64,000 nucleotides of DNA from Hyphomicrobium sp. 99 (GTDB lineage: Bacteria; Pseudomonadota; Alphaproteobacteria; Rhizobiales; Hyphomicrobiaceae), in the NCBI RefSeq assembly GCF_000384335.2, contig NZ_KQ031382.1, positions 1,054,001-1,118,000 of the forward strand, read 5' to 3'. Shown here piece after piece: positions 9,095-18,172 of this stretch. The stretch's first letter is position 1. Each line of letters starts with the position of its first letter. The notes beneath the pieces were generated by a model. The model did not search any database. It was given only the letters and a program-made list of their open reading frames with translations, and was not told where the DNA came from. The translations under genes and the position numbers were made by a program.

Positions 9095-9790
9095 TTAGGT
9101 TAGCTTCATCAGAGCGTTGAGATCCGAACTCGACATGACGTGGCAATAGATCATGTTCATGATTTCGAGTTCTTTGTGATGAAGCTCGTCGGAACCCGCA
9201 GCGCAGCAATCTTCGACCACGACGACCGAGAAGCTCTCGTCGGCCAGACTGCGGACGGTTGAAGACACGCACTGGTCGGTAAAAATTCCGCAGCACACAA
9301 CGGTTTTGATGCCGAGGTTGGTCAGGATCAGCCGCAAGTTGGTTCCGGTCAGCGCACTGTCGGTCGTCTTCGTGACGACGATCTCGTCGCCCACCGGGGC
9401 AAGCTCCGGCACGATCTGCGACGGCGCCTCGTCTTTGGGCAAGAGCAGGTTGTTCCAGCCCGGCATCTTTTGCGACAGCGACCGGTCGCGGCCATCCTTG
9501 GTGTGGCAGGCGATGCGGGCAAACAGGCATTCGATGCCGTTCTTCCGGAATCTTTCCAGCAGCTCCTGCGTCCGCGGCAGAACGATATTGTGCATGCGGT
9601 CGTGGAACGGCGTCCAGGCATCGTACCGCCGCTGATCTTCCGCTGAAAGTGATGCGCGGTCCGGCCGGGCGAGATAGGTGTTTTGAACGTCGATTATGAG
9701 GAGGGCCGTGGTTTCCTTGGAGAGATCCGGATCATCTGGCTCCGGCGCGCCGTCGTAATAGATGGATCGATAGGCTGTCTTCCAGCTCAT
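9095..9790 (-). CDS. Isochorismatase-family cysteine hydrolase
   Basis: Cytosolic hydrolase of 231 residues in the isochorismatase/nicotinamidase superfamily. The catalytic triad is visible: Asp in LLIIDVQNTY, Lys in VVTKTTDSA, and Cys in GIFTDQCVSSTVR, preceded by the family's cis-peptide region. Members cleave amides or carbamoyl groups (nicotinamide, N-carbamoylsarcosine, ureidoacrylate, biuret), or vinyl ethers. The gene starts 10 bp after the diol dehydratase gamma subunit, with AGGGG as ribosome site, so it is the third gene of the dehydratase operon. That points to an amide or carbamoyl bond in the imported compound or an intermediate. The exact substrate is unknown. Confidence 0.83.
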   Translation of the reverse strand: MSWKTAYRSIYYDGAPEPDDPDLSKETTALLIIDVQNTYLARPDRASLSAEDQRRYDAWTPFHDRMHNIVLPRTQELLERFRKNGIECLFARIACHTKDGRDRSLSQKMPGWNNLLLPKDEAPSQIVPELAPVGDEIVVTKTTDSALTGTNLRLILTNLGIKTVVCCGIFTDQCVSSTVRSLADESFSVVVVEDCCAAGSDELHHKELEIMNMIYCHVMSSSDLNALMKLT

Positions 9791-9800
9791 GCCCGCCCCT

Positions 9801-10229
9801 TTAGAAACGCTTTTTGTAGAGAGAGCGGCGTTCGTAGACGTCCGCTGCCTCTTCGATGAAAGCCGCGACGCCCTCAGCGCCGTAGGTCTCGCGAAGTTCC
9901 CGCGCGGCCGCGACGAGTTCTTGCCTGGAGCTTGCCCGTCCCGGACGCAGCAGCTCGTAGATCCGCATGATCACATCCTGAGGCACGTCCACGAGTTCGG
10001 CGCCGCGCTCGAAGTTGGCGGCAAGTGTCGGCCGCCCCGCAGCCGTCGCGATTTCCGCCTGCTGGCGAAGCGCCCGGTCCGTGATCCGAAGATCTTCGAG
10101 TTTCACGCGGTCGGAGATCACGGCATCAAGGGTGATGTCGTCCAGCTTCTTGCCGGCCTTCGTTTCGACGACGTCGGGCCGGTTCTCGGCGAGCGGATAG
10201 TCGGCAACCGTCAGAGGCTTCCCGGTCAT
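9801..10229 (-). CDS. B12-dependent diol/glycerol dehydratase, small (gamma) subunit
   Basis: Small subunit of an adenosylcobalamin-dependent diol dehydratase, 142 residues. It matches PduE/DhaB3 throughout its length: YPLAE near the start, the TLDAVISDRV and LRITDRALRQQAEIA blocks, LAANFERGAEL, and RIYELLRP. The gene overlaps the large-subunit stop codon by four bases (ATGA). It lacks the longer N-terminal extension that, in Klebsiella and Salmonella PduE, helps with low solubility and microcompartment targeting. That agrees with the absence of shell-protein genes in this window. Confidence 0.93.
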   Translation of the reverse strand: MTGKPLTVADYPLAENRPDVVETKAGKKLDDITLDAVISDRVKLEDLRITDRALRQQAEIATAAGRPTLAANFERGAELVDVPQDVIMRIYELLRPGRASSRQELVAAARELRETYGAEGVAAFIEEAADVYERRSLYKKRF

Positions 10230-12508
10230 GCGGCGGCTCCGATGAAAGTCACGTCGATCTCTTCTGGCTCCGCGCCTTCCGACGTCATTTCCGTCTCGAT
10301 CGCGTAGATGAGCGAAACCCGCGCATGGTAACGCGAGCCCATCGCTTCGCCCCGCGTCGGCACGATGACAGGCTCGGGCATTTCGCCGAGCGCGTAGGCG
10401 GCCGCGTTGAGCCCCATGCGCTTGTAATGTTCGAGCTTCGTGATCGGCGAATTCGAGAACAGCTCGAGATTGTTGTGCGGCAGCCGGTCTTTCTGATGGA
10501 TGACGGCAGTGCCCTTCGCCTGAATGCCGATCCCGATCCCCGAGCCTGCGAGCCTTGCCGCGCTGAGCCCCAGGAACGAGGTATCGGCCGTATGGCGCAT
10601 GCGAACGACGCGAGCCGTGCCTCCGCCTTCCGTAATGCCCGCGATCAGCACACGCAGAATGGCAGAGAGCGGATGCCCCGCAACCGTTTGGAAAAGCTTC
10701 ACACCGAAGGCAGGACTGATGCCGATCACCACCTCCCGCTCATTGCGCGTCGTGGCGGCGGGGCCGACCGGTTTGTAGGCAATCCGCGTGACTTCCGCGG
10801 GCCTGAAGGTCGCCTCGACCCTCAGCACCTCTTGCCGTGTCAGCACATCTCGAATGGCGACGATTTCATCGCGTCGCTCATCTGTCAGACGGTAGCCCGT
10901 GCCCGGACCCTGATAATCGTTGGGATTGTTGACCGCGCTGACGATGCGCCCATCGCGAACGACCGCCGAGGTTTGCAGATAGTCGCCGGAGACGCGGAGC
11001 CGCACGAGCTTTAAAAGATTTTCGGCTTCCTCAGTAAATCCCCGCGCTGCGAGCGCTTTGATAACGTCGATGACCGTAATCGATCGCGCAAAGATGGCTT
11101 CGCTGATCATCGCCACGTCTCGGCCCGAGAACGTCCGCGTTTCGTCCGAGCCCGACGCCGCGACGACGCTCTGCTTCATGTCCTTCGTGGGCTTCGCTAG
11201 TTGAAGCTCCTCGAGGACGGCGCTGATCGCATCGACGGCCCGAGCCCTGAGTTCCATGACGCGCGTCTCGCCGACCGGAGTGAGCCCGCCATCGGCCTCG
11301 AAGTCGCGCTGCAGAACCAGATAATCCTCGAGTTCCTCGCCGTTGAGCAGCGAGGCATTGAACGAATTGTCGTACTTCAGGATCGAACCGAAACCGGAAC
11401 AGATGAGATCCGACCCGGCAATGAGATACGGCAGGATCTTCGCGCCGACCCGGATCTCCGATTCCGTCGCGCGTGCATCGTTGCCGGACGCGCATTCGAG
11501 ATCGAGCCAGACGGCGATAAGGTTTTCCGCCATCAATTCGCGCATGCCGCCGGGAACGGTGCAGGTGACGGGCGCACCGTCGATGCCGCCGTTCTGCGTG
11601 CCCTGCGCGCCCATTGCGCGCTGGAGGCAAAGGCAGCGCGCTTCGAGATAGAGCAACGATTTGCGATCGTGAAATCCCATCAGCAACTCTGAGCCGGCGC
11701 CCGATGTGCACCGCATCTTGATGCCGCGCGAAGCGTAAGCTGCCGCGAGAAACGCCTTGGACCAGGGCGTGTCGTCGCCATCGATGAAGCTCTTCTCGGT
11801 GCCGTAGACCGAGACCGTCTCGGCATAGGACGTAAACCCCGCCATGCCGATCTTGAGCTCTTCAGCCTCTTCGCTGGAGCACTGAAAGAGCGTACCCCAA
11901 CGTCCGACGGCGGCCCCAACCGCACAAGCAACGGCGTTTGACCACGAGTTGCGAGCGACCCGCATCGTCGTCTCGATTTCGTCGAAGCCGAATGCTACGG
12001 CGGTTGCCGCGTCCGCCGCCATCTGCAACGGATCGTCCTTCGCGTTCGTCACGTGCGCCTGGTTGCCGGGCGTCTGGCGAGCCCGCATTTTGCTGTAGGC
12101 AAACGCGATCTCGAGCGACGACAGGTGACCGACCACCTCCGCCAGCTTCGCAGGCGTCATACCGCGCGCCAAGCGCACGAGCGTCGTGCGCGGCACGTTC
12201 ATATCGACGAGCATGCGCGCGACTTCGAGCGACGGCATCGCCATCGCTTCCGGCGCAATTTCAGGATCGAGGTGATATCGCGCGATGAAAAAGTCGATCA
12301 TATCGAAATCGCGGGACGCGATGCCGTCCATCGATTCAACGACCCCCGCGGCAAGCGAAAACCCGGGTTTCGGATCGAAAGGACTCTTGAACGCCGCAAA
12401 GCCGTTAGCGGCATCCTCCGCCGCGAACTTGTCGAGCCGGAGCGGGCGTTCATCCCAATCGGAAAACCGCTTCCAGCGATTTGGCCGTGCGTGCGATTCA
12501 TCCGTCAT
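10226..12508 (-). CDS. B12-dependent diol dehydratase, fused large (alpha) and medium (beta) subunits
   Basis: AdoCbl-dependent dehydratase of 760 residues that turns a 1,2-diol into an aldehyde by radical rearrangement. Residues 1 to about 560 are the alpha (PduC/DhaB1) TIM barrel. From about 590 to the end is the beta (PduD/DhaB2) subunit, with VIGISPAFG and GIQAKGTAVIHQ, which bind the cobalamin. Against the Klebsiella enzyme (recalled from memory) the alpha part aligns with a constant offset of 9. All listed catalytic residues are kept: Gln150, His152, Glu179, Glu214, Glu230, Gln305, Asp344, Ser371. Positions equal to Ser301 and Gln336 are Asp310 and Ala345, suggesting an altered, possibly amine-bearing substrate. 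The ATG at 12508 fits family N-termini. It is the first gene of the minus-strand operon. No reactivase gene is nearby. Confidence 0.94.
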   Translation of the reverse strand: MTDESHARPNRWKRFSDWDERPLRLDKFAAEDAANGFAAFKSPFDPKPGFSLAAGVVESMDGIASRDFDMIDFFIARYHLDPEIAPEAMAMPSLEVARMLVDMNVPRTTLVRLARGMTPAKLAEVVGHLSSLEIAFAYSKMRARQTPGNQAHVTNAKDDPLQMAADAATAVAFGFDEIETTMRVARNSWSNAVACAVGAAVGRWGTLFQCSSEEAEELKIGMAGFTSYAETVSVYGTEKSFIDGDDTPWSKAFLAAAYASRGIKMRCTSGAGSELLMGFHDRKSLLYLEARCLCLQRAMGAQGTQNGGIDGAPVTCTVPGGMRELMAENLIAVWLDLECASGNDARATESEIRVGAKILPYLIAGSDLICSGFGSILKYDNSFNASLLNGEELEDYLVLQRDFEADGGLTPVGETRVMELRARAVDAISAVLEELQLAKPTKDMKQSVVAASGSDETRTFSGRDVAMISEAIFARSITVIDVIKALAARGFTEEAENLLKLVRLRVSGDYLQTSAVVRDGRIVSAVNNPNDYQGPGTGYRLTDERRDEIVAIRDVLTRQEVLRVEATFRPAEVTRIAYKPVGPAATTRNEREVVIGISPAFGVKLFQTVAGHPLSAILRVLIAGITEGGGTARVVRMRHTADTSFLGLSAARLAGSGIGIGIQAKGTAVIHQKDRLPHNNLELFSNSPITKLEHYKRMGLNAAAYALGEMPEPVIVPTRGEAMGSRYHARVSLIYAIETEMTSEGAEPEEIDVTFIGAAA

Positions 12509-12763
12509 GGCTGCGTTCTCAACGATGGGTGATGCGATTGCAATCAAGTGACGATAGCCTGAGCCCTGTCAGGGGATTTGACCAGAGCCGCCTCGAAGTT
12601 GACGTGTCTCCGGGCTCAAGACCACGACCGGCCGTGCCGCTCAAGCGCAAACTGAACAGACTGAGCCGCGAAGGGTCAAGCCGTTGTCGGCCGCGTACCC
12701 TATATTAAACGAAATCGATGCGAATACGCAGCGCAGGATCAAGGAGCTTGCCCAAGGGGCGTT
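12509..12763. promoter_or_regulatory. Divergent promoter region between diol dehydratase and aminotransferase operons
   Basis: A gene-free stretch that must hold both promoters of the divergent catabolic operons. It contains repeated elements: TTGACCAGAGCCG at 12578-12590, CTGAGCCG at 12661-12668 and GTCAAGCCGTT at 12675-12685. Related copies lie upstream of potD (9068-9096). The AT-rich run TATATTAAACGAAAT (from about 12700) may be part of the plus-strand promoter. No convincing sigma-70 pair can be assigned. Confidence 0.4.
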
Positions 12764-14101
12764 ATGGAAGCTACGCGAAAAATTCTCGACCTCAACGCCT
12801 TCGACATGAACGCGGCCGACACGCTCGCGCCCGAGGTGACAGAGCTCGTCAAGCGCCGGAAACAGACATTCGGCCCGACCTCGATGCTGTTTTACCAACG
12901 CCCATTGAATCTCGTCAGGGGCGAGGGGGTCTGGCTCTACGACGCCGACGGCACCCGCTATCTCGACGCCTATAACAACGTGCCGTCCGTCGGGCATTGC
13001 CACCCGCGCGTCGTCGAAGCCGTATCGCGCCAGCTCGGCACACTGAACACGCACACGCGCTATCTCTACGACAACATTTACACTTACGCCGAACGGCTGC
13101 TCGGCTCCATGCCAGAGCCCGTCTCGAACATCGTCTTCACCTGCACTGGCAGTGAAAGCGGCGATCTCGCCCTGCGCATTGCCCGCGCAGTCACCGGCGG
13201 CACCGGTTTCATCGTCACCGATAATGCCTATCACGGCAACACCACCTCGATGACGGAGATATCGCCGTCATCCGCCAGCGCCGAGCCGAGACCGCCCTAT
13301 GTGTTCCTCGTGCCGGCGCCGGACACATATCGCTACGGCAGCGATGCCATCGGATCGAAATTTGCCGCGGACGTTCGCGCGGCCATTGCGGCAATGGAGA
13401 AAGCGGGCATTCGCCTCGCCGCGTTCATGGCCGATAGCATCTTTTCGAGCGATGGCGTTTTTCCGGGCGAGCCGGGCTTCCTGGCCGAAGCAGTCGCGGC
13501 GGTTCGTGACGGTGGAGGCGTCTACATCGCCGACGAAGTGCAGCCCGGCTTCGGCCGTACGGGCGAGAAGATGTGGGGCTTCCAGCGCCACGGACTGGTG
13601 CCCGATATGGTCGTGATGGGTAAGCCGATGGGCAACGGGTTCCCGATGGGCGGCGTCGCGGTCAAACCCGCCATGCTCGAGTCGTTCGGCTCGAGGTCCG
13701 GTTACTTCAACACATTCGGCGGCAATCCAGTCGCGGCCGCTGCGGGATTGGCTGTCTTGGATGTCCTAAAAGACGAAGGCCTGCAGGAGAATAGCTTTGA
13801 GACCGGCGCCTATCTGCGCTCGGAGCTACGCATCGCCGGAGCCGACGGCGACCGCATCGGCGATGTCCGAGGCTCCGGACTTTATATCGGCGTCGAGGTC
13901 GTCACTGATAAGGCATCAGCCAAGCCCGACCGCGCGCTTGCCGAGAAAATCGTCAATGGCATGCGTGCGCGCAATGTCCTTATCGGAACGGCCGGGGGGC
14001 ACGGCAACGTCTTGAAGATTCGCCCGCCGCTCTGCTTTACTCGCGAGCACGCCGACATCTTCATCGAGGCGTTCAAAGGCGCGTTGGCCGAGGCATCTTA
14101 A
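12764..14101 (+). CDS. Class III PLP-dependent aminotransferase (or phospho-lyase)
   Basis: PLP enzyme of 445 residues in the omega-aminotransferase fold. Asp257 ([13 protein letters not shown]) should bind the pyridine nitrogen and Lys287 ([14 protein letters not shown]) form the Schiff base. The stretch [14 protein letters not shown] with [16 protein letters not shown] resembles ethanolamine-phosphate and phosphohydroxylysine phospho-lyases as well as omega-transaminases, so either activity is possible. The ATG at 12764 has AAGGGGC upstream. It is divergent from the diol dehydratase operon and 33 bp upstream of an aldehyde dehydrogenase with which it should form an operon. It could deaminate beta-alanine or an amino alcohol, or, with the kinase at 1696, eliminate phosphate and ammonia. 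Confidence 0.85.
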   Translation: MEATRKILDLNAFDMNAADTLAPEVTELVKRRKQTFGPTSMLFYQRPLNLVRGEGVWLYDADGTRYLDAYNNVPSVGHCHPRVVEAVSRQLGTLNTHTRYLYDNIYTYAERLLGSMPEPVSNIVFTCTGSESGDLALRIARAVTGGTGFIVTDNAYHGNTTSMTEISPSSASAEPRPPYVFLVPAPDTYRYGSDAIGSKFAADVRAAIAAMEKAGIRLAAFMADSIFSSDGVFPGEPGFLAEAVAAVRDGGGVYIADEVQPGFGRTGEKMWGFQRHGLVPDMVVMGKPMGNGFPMGGVAVKPAMLESFGSRSGYFNTFGGNPVAAAAGLAVLDVLKDEGLQENSFETGAYLRSELRIAGADGDRIGDVRGSGLYIGVEVVTDKASAKPDRALAEKIVNGMRARNVLIGTAGGHGNVLKIRPPLCFTREHADIFIEAFKGALAEAS

Positions 14102-14134
14102 AACCGCTATCGAACGCATTCAGCTGGAGCCGAG

Positions 14135-15613
14135 ATGGAATCGAAGCTTTTCATCGACGGAAAGTGGTGCGACGCGCTGGGCGGGGGCACCCTCGATGTC
14201 GTCAACCCGGCGAACGAGCGGATCTTCCATTGCTGCGCCGCTGGAACTGCAGCGGACGTCGACGCGGCGGTCGCCGCCGCGAAGGCGGCAATGGCAGGTC
14301 CATGGTCGCGCACGACCGGCCGGGATCGGGCAGTATTCCTTCGCGCGATCGGCGCGGCGATTGAAGAGCAAAAGCAGGCGCTCGCCGAAATCGAGGTGAA
14401 GGATAACGGCAAGCCGCTGCCCGAAGCCCTTTGGGATATCGGCGACGCCGCGTATTGTTTCAATCTCTATGCGACCTATGCCGAAGAATTGGACGGACGC
14501 CAGGGCGAGATCATCGCGGTGCCCGACGCGCGCTTTCAATCGCGCGTCAAATACATGCCCTCAGGCGTCGCCGGTCTCATCGTGCCGTGGAATTACCCGC
14601 TGTTGATGGCCACGTGGAAGGTCGCGCCAGCCATCGCAGCAGGCTGCGCGGTCGTTCTGAAGCCGTCGGAATATACGCCGCTTACCGCACTCGAACTCGC
14701 ACGCATCGCCGCCGAAGCCGGTCTGCCGAACGGCGTGTTGAATGTCGTGACGGGATATGGCGCGGACGCGGGCGCTCGTCTCGCATCGCATCCCGATGTC
14801 CGCAAGCTCGCCTTCACAGGCTCAGTGCCGACGGGCATCGCGGTCGCATCCGCCGCCGCACGCGACGTCAAAAGCATCAGCCTCGAACTCGGCGGCAAAT
14901 CGCCGATCGTGATCTTCGACGATGCCGACATCGAGCAGGCCGTCGAATGGGTGATGTTCGGGATTTTCTGGAACCAGGGGCAGGTCTGCTCTGCCACATC
15001 GCGGATGATCGTTGAGAAGGGCATCGCGCCGAAGCTCATCGACCGGCTATCGGCGGAAGCCAAGAAGATCAAGATCGGCGACGGCATGGCAGCCGGTACA
15101 CTCCTCGGACCGCTTGTCAGCAAAACGCAATATGAAAAGGTGCTGGGCTTCATCGACGCCGGAAAGAACGAGGCGACGCTTGTGACCGGCGGCGGTCGCC
15201 CCTCGCATCTCAACGAAGGCTATTTCCTGGAGCCGACAATCTTTGCCGATGTGACGCCGTCAGCGCGCATTTGGCGCGAAGAAATCTTTGGTCCCGTCCT
15301 CGCGGTGACGACGTTCGATACGGAGGCCGAGGCCGTGGCGTTGGCGAACGACAGCGAATTCGGTCTCGCCGCGGCGGTTATGTCCGGCGATCTGAAGCGC
15401 GCAGAACGTGTCGCCGATGCATTTGAAGCGGGCGTCGTCTGGATCAATTGCTCGCAGCCGAACTTCCTCGAACCCCCGTGGGGCGGCGTTAAGAAAAGCG
15501 GCGTCGGGCGTGAACTCGGAACGTGGGGCCTGAACAACTTCCTCGAGCCGAAGCAGATCACCGCCTACACAACCCAGGAGCCATGGGGCTGGTATTTGAA
15601 GGGCGCCGAATGA
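14135..15613 (+). CDS. Aldehyde dehydrogenase, betaine/aminoaldehyde dehydrogenase-like
   Basis: NAD(P)-dependent aldehyde dehydrogenase of 492 residues with catalytic Glu251 (LELGGK) and Cys285 (WNQGQVCSATSR). The FxNQGQVCSATSR context is typical of betaine-aldehyde and other aminoaldehyde dehydrogenases. The ATG at 14135 has GGAG 8-10 bp upstream. It lies directly behind the class III aminotransferase and is likely co-transcribed with it. Its probable role is oxidation of the aldehyde made by the diol dehydratase or by the PLP enzyme. It is only distantly related to the first dehydrogenase at 108, so it is not a recent duplicate. Confidence 0.87.
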   Translation: MESKLFIDGKWCDALGGGTLDVVNPANERIFHCCAAGTAADVDAAVAAAKAAMAGPWSRTTGRDRAVFLRAIGAAIEEQKQALAEIEVKDNGKPLPEALWDIGDAAYCFNLYATYAEELDGRQGEIIAVPDARFQSRVKYMPSGVAGLIVPWNYPLLMATWKVAPAIAAGCAVVLKPSEYTPLTALELARIAAEAGLPNGVLNVVTGYGADAGARLASHPDVRKLAFTGSVPTGIAVASAAARDVKSISLELGGKSPIVIFDDADIEQAVEWVMFGIFWNQGQVCSATSRMIVEKGIAPKLIDRLSAEAKKIKIGDGMAAGTLLGPLVSKTQYEKVLGFIDAGKNEATLVTGGGRPSHLNEGYFLEPTIFADVTPSARIWREEIFGPVLAVTTFDTEAEAVALANDSEFGLAAAVMSGDLKRAERVADAFEAGVVWINCSQPNFLEPPWGGVKKSGVGRELGTWGLNNFLEPKQITAYTTQEPWGWYLKGAE

Positions 15614-15622
15614 GAGCGGCCG

Positions 15623-16384
15623 TCAGGCTTTGAGGCGGTAGCCCGTCCTGAAGATCCACCAGGCGATGGCCATACAGACCGCAAGGAACACGAACGTCAT
15701 CAGCAGGCTCACGCCGACATTGACGTCGGAGATCTCAAAGAAGCTCCAGCGAAATCCGCTGATCAAATAGACGACAGGATTGAAGAGCGTCACGGTTTGC
15801 CAAAACGGCGGTAACATCTTCACCGAATAGAAAGTACCGCCGAGAAACGTCAGGGGCGTGATGACGAGAAGCGGGATGATCTGAAGCTTCTCGAACCCGT
15901 CAGCCCAGATCCCGATGATAAATCCGAGCATGCTGAAAGTTAGCGCTGTAAGCAGCAAGAATAGGATCATCCAAAAGGGATGCGCGATGCGAAGCGGCAC
16001 GAAGAGGCTTGCCGTGACCAGGACGAGCAGCCCGAGGATGACTGATTTCGTCGCCGCGGCGCCAACATATCCGAGAACGATCTCGAATGCGGAGACCGGA
16101 GCTGAGAGATGCTCGTAAATGGTCCCGGTAAAGCGTGGGAAGTAAATGCCGAACGAGGCGTTGAGCGTGCTCTGCGTCAAGAGCAGCATCATCACGAGGC
16201 CGGGAACGATGAACGCCCCGTAGTCGACACCATCGACCTGCGAAATGCGCGAACCGATCGCTGAGCCGAAGACGATAAAATAAAGACACGTCGAGAGCAC
16301 AGGCGAAACGATGCTCTGCATCAAGGTGCGTCCCCAGCGGGACATCTCGAAACCGTAGATTGCGCGGACAGCCTCGATGTTCAT
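15623..16384 (-). CDS. ABC-2 type exporter permease
   Basis: Integral membrane protein of 253 residues with six hydrophobic segments and the ABC-2 layout of NodJ/YadH-type exporters ([16 protein letters not shown] near the N-terminus, [16 protein letters not shown] before the last pair of helices). It forms the channel of an export system with the ATPase encoded upstream, whose stop overlaps this start by four bases. Such systems export drugs, lipids or glycans; nothing here identifies the cargo. It converges with the aldehyde dehydrogenase with only 9 bp between them. Confidence 0.85.
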   Translation of the reverse strand: MNIEAVRAIYGFEMSRWGRTLMQSIVSPVLSTCLYFIVFGSAIGSRISQVDGVDYGAFIVPGLVMMLLLTQSTLNASFGIYFPRFTGTIYEHLSAPVSAFEIVLGYVGAAATKSVILGLLVLVTASLFVPLRIAHPFWMILFLLLTALTFSMLGFIIGIWADGFEKLQIIPLLVITPLTFLGGTFYSVKMLPPFWQTVTLFNPVVYLISGFRWSFFEISDVNVGVSLLMTFVFLAVCMAIAWWIFRTGYRLKA

Positions 16385-17307
16385 CGCTTTTGCCTTACGA
16401 GATCGACGAAAATGTCTTCGAGCGAGCTTTGTATCGTCGCGAGATCCTTGAATGACACCCCGGCCGCGCGCATGTCGTTCAAAAGCGCGGTGATGCCGGT
16501 GCGTTCAGCTCGGGTGTCATAGGTGTAGGTCAGTTCGTTGCCATCGGCGCCGAGATGCAAATTGTAGGCGCTGAGGCCGGCGGGTACTTCTGTTAGCGGC
16601 GATGACAATTGAAGCACGAGCTGCTTTTTGCCGAGCTTGCGCATCAGCTCGTTCTTTTCTTCAACGAGAATGATCTCGCCCTTGGCGATGACGCCGACAC
16701 GGTCGGCCATCTCTTCCGCTTCTTCGATATAATGCGTCGTCAAAATGATCGTCACGCCTTCCGCGCGCAGATCCCGGACGACGCCCCACATCTCGCGGCG
16801 AAGCTCGACATCGACGCCCGCCGTCGGCTCGTCGAGGAACAGAATGCGCGGCTCGTGCGCGAGCGCCTTGGCGATAAGCAGACGCCGCTTCATTCCGCCC
16901 GAAAGCGTCATGATGCGGCTGTCCTTCTTGTCCCACAAAGAAAGCGCGCGCAGCACTTTCTCGACGTAAGCATAATTCCGCGGCTTGCCGAACAATCCCC
17001 GGCTGAAGTTCACCGTCGCCCACGGCGTTTCGAACATATCAGTCGATAGTTCCTGCGGCACCAGACCGATCATCGCGCGCACGGCGCGATAGTCGGCGGC
17101 GACGTCCATGCCGTCGACGCTGATTGTGCCGCTCGTGGGATTGACGATCCCGCAGATGGCACTGATCAGCGTCGTCTTGCCTGCGCCGTTAGGGCCGAGA
17201 AGGGCGAAGATCTCGCCCCTTTTGACTTCGAGATTGATATCTTTGAGCGCCGTAAATCCCGAAGCGTACGTCTTGGAAAGATGTTCGACACGGATAACTG
17301 GCTGCAT
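16381..17307 (-). CDS. ABC-2 exporter ATP-binding protein
   Basis: ATPase of 308 residues with intact Walker A (GPNGAGKTT), signature ([15 protein letters not shown]), Walker B ([12 protein letters not shown]) and switch His (TTHYIEEAE). The C-terminal 80 residues are the extension common to drug/lipid exporter ATPases of the CcmA/NodI class. The ATG at 17307 ([14 protein letters not shown]) matches family starts; the in-frame extension upstream shows no homology. It forms a two-gene unit with the permease. Confidence 0.87.
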   Translation of the reverse strand: MQPVIRVEHLSKTYASGFTALKDINLEVKRGEIFALLGPNGAGKTTLISAICGIVNPTSGTISVDGMDVAADYRAVRAMIGLVPQELSTDMFETPWATVNFSRGLFGKPRNYAYVEKVLRALSLWDKKDSRIMTLSGGMKRRLLIAKALAHEPRILFLDEPTAGVDVELRREMWGVVRDLRAEGVTIILTTHYIEEAEEMADRVGVIAKGEIILVEEKNELMRKLGKKQLVLQLSSPLTEVPAGLSAYNLHLGADGNELTYTYDTRAERTGITALLNDMRAAGVSFKDLATIQSSLEDIFVDLVRQKR

Positions 17308-17369
17308 CGATGGGCTCTCTGCAATGGCGTGCTTTAATCGAGCACGCATCGCAGCGTCACCCATGGTTG

Positions 17370-18119
17370 TCAACGGGACCCGCCCGAAACAGCCAGTCTT
17401 TCGCCGGTAACCCAGCCCGATTGATCAGACGCCAGGAACACCGCGACCTTGGCGATATCATCCGGCTGCCCGACGCGTCCAAGCGGCGTTTCAGCGACCA
17501 CTGTATTCGCGAAATCGGAGCCCAAAATGCCCTGCGCGTGCACGCCTTCCGTTTCGACCAGACCCGGAGCAAGCGTGTTGACGCGAATTTTCTTCGGGCC
17601 CAGTTCCGCCGCTAGAACACGCGTAACCTCATCAACGGCGGCTTTCGTGCTCGCGTAGACGACGGATCCTGGTATCGAAGCTTGGCTGGCGACCGAGCTC
17701 ACATTGATGATGCTGCCACCGTCGGGGCCAAAATACTTAGCCGCTTCCTGCGCAGCAAGAATGGTCCCAAGAACGTTTGTGTCGAACTGGCGGTGAAACT
17801 CCTCTTCCGTCACGCTCTCGAGCGGCTGGAATAAATAGACGCCGGCGTTGTTGACGAGGATGTCGACCGAGCCGAACGCCTTCTTCGTCTCAGCGAAGAT
17901 GTTTTTGATGTCTTCACCATTGGCAACGCTGCCTTTGACGGAAATGGCTTTGCCGCCTTTGCTCTTGATATCGGCGACGACGCGATCGGCACCTTCTTTG
18001 CTCGAGGCGTAGTTCACGGTGACGGCTGCGCCGGCTTCCGCGAGAGCCCTGGCGATTTCGGCGCCGATGCCTTTTGAGGCGCCGGTGACGACTGCGACTT
18101 TGCCTTTGAGATCGGTCAT
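17370..18119 (-). CDS. SDR family oxidoreductase
   Basis: Classical short-chain dehydrogenase of 249 residues, resembling glucose-1-dehydrogenase/FabG-like proteins. The motifs are [18 protein letters not shown] and YASTK, all intact, and the C-terminus ends [13 protein letters not shown]. The ATG at 18119 is preferred because GGAG lies 9 bp upstream; an ATG five codons earlier lacks a site. It lies between the RND permease gene (53 bp upstream, same strand) and the ABC-2 exporter. It may be read through from the efflux operon, but no functional link is evident. Confidence 0.8.
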   Translation of the reverse strand: MTDLKGKVAVVTGASKGIGAEIARALAEAGAAVTVNYASSKEGADRVVADIKSKGGKAISVKGSVANGEDIKNIFAETKKAFGSVDILVNNAGVYLFQPLESVTEEEFHRQFDTNVLGTILAAQEAAKYFGPDGGSIINVSSVASQASIPGSVVYASTKAAVDEVTRVLAAELGPKKIRVNTLAPGLVETEGVHAQGILGSDFANTVVAETPLGRVGQPDDIAKVAVFLASDQSGWVTGERLAVSGGSR

Positions 18120-18172
18120 TGGCTTTTTCTCCATGAGGTTGGGGGAGGGGGGAGCGTTAAGTTTCGGCCGCG

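Noticed and set aside
9801..12508. Microcompartment (pdu/eut-type) locus
   Set aside because: No BMC shell-domain gene was seen anywhere in the window, and the gamma subunit lacks the N-terminal extension associated with encapsulation.
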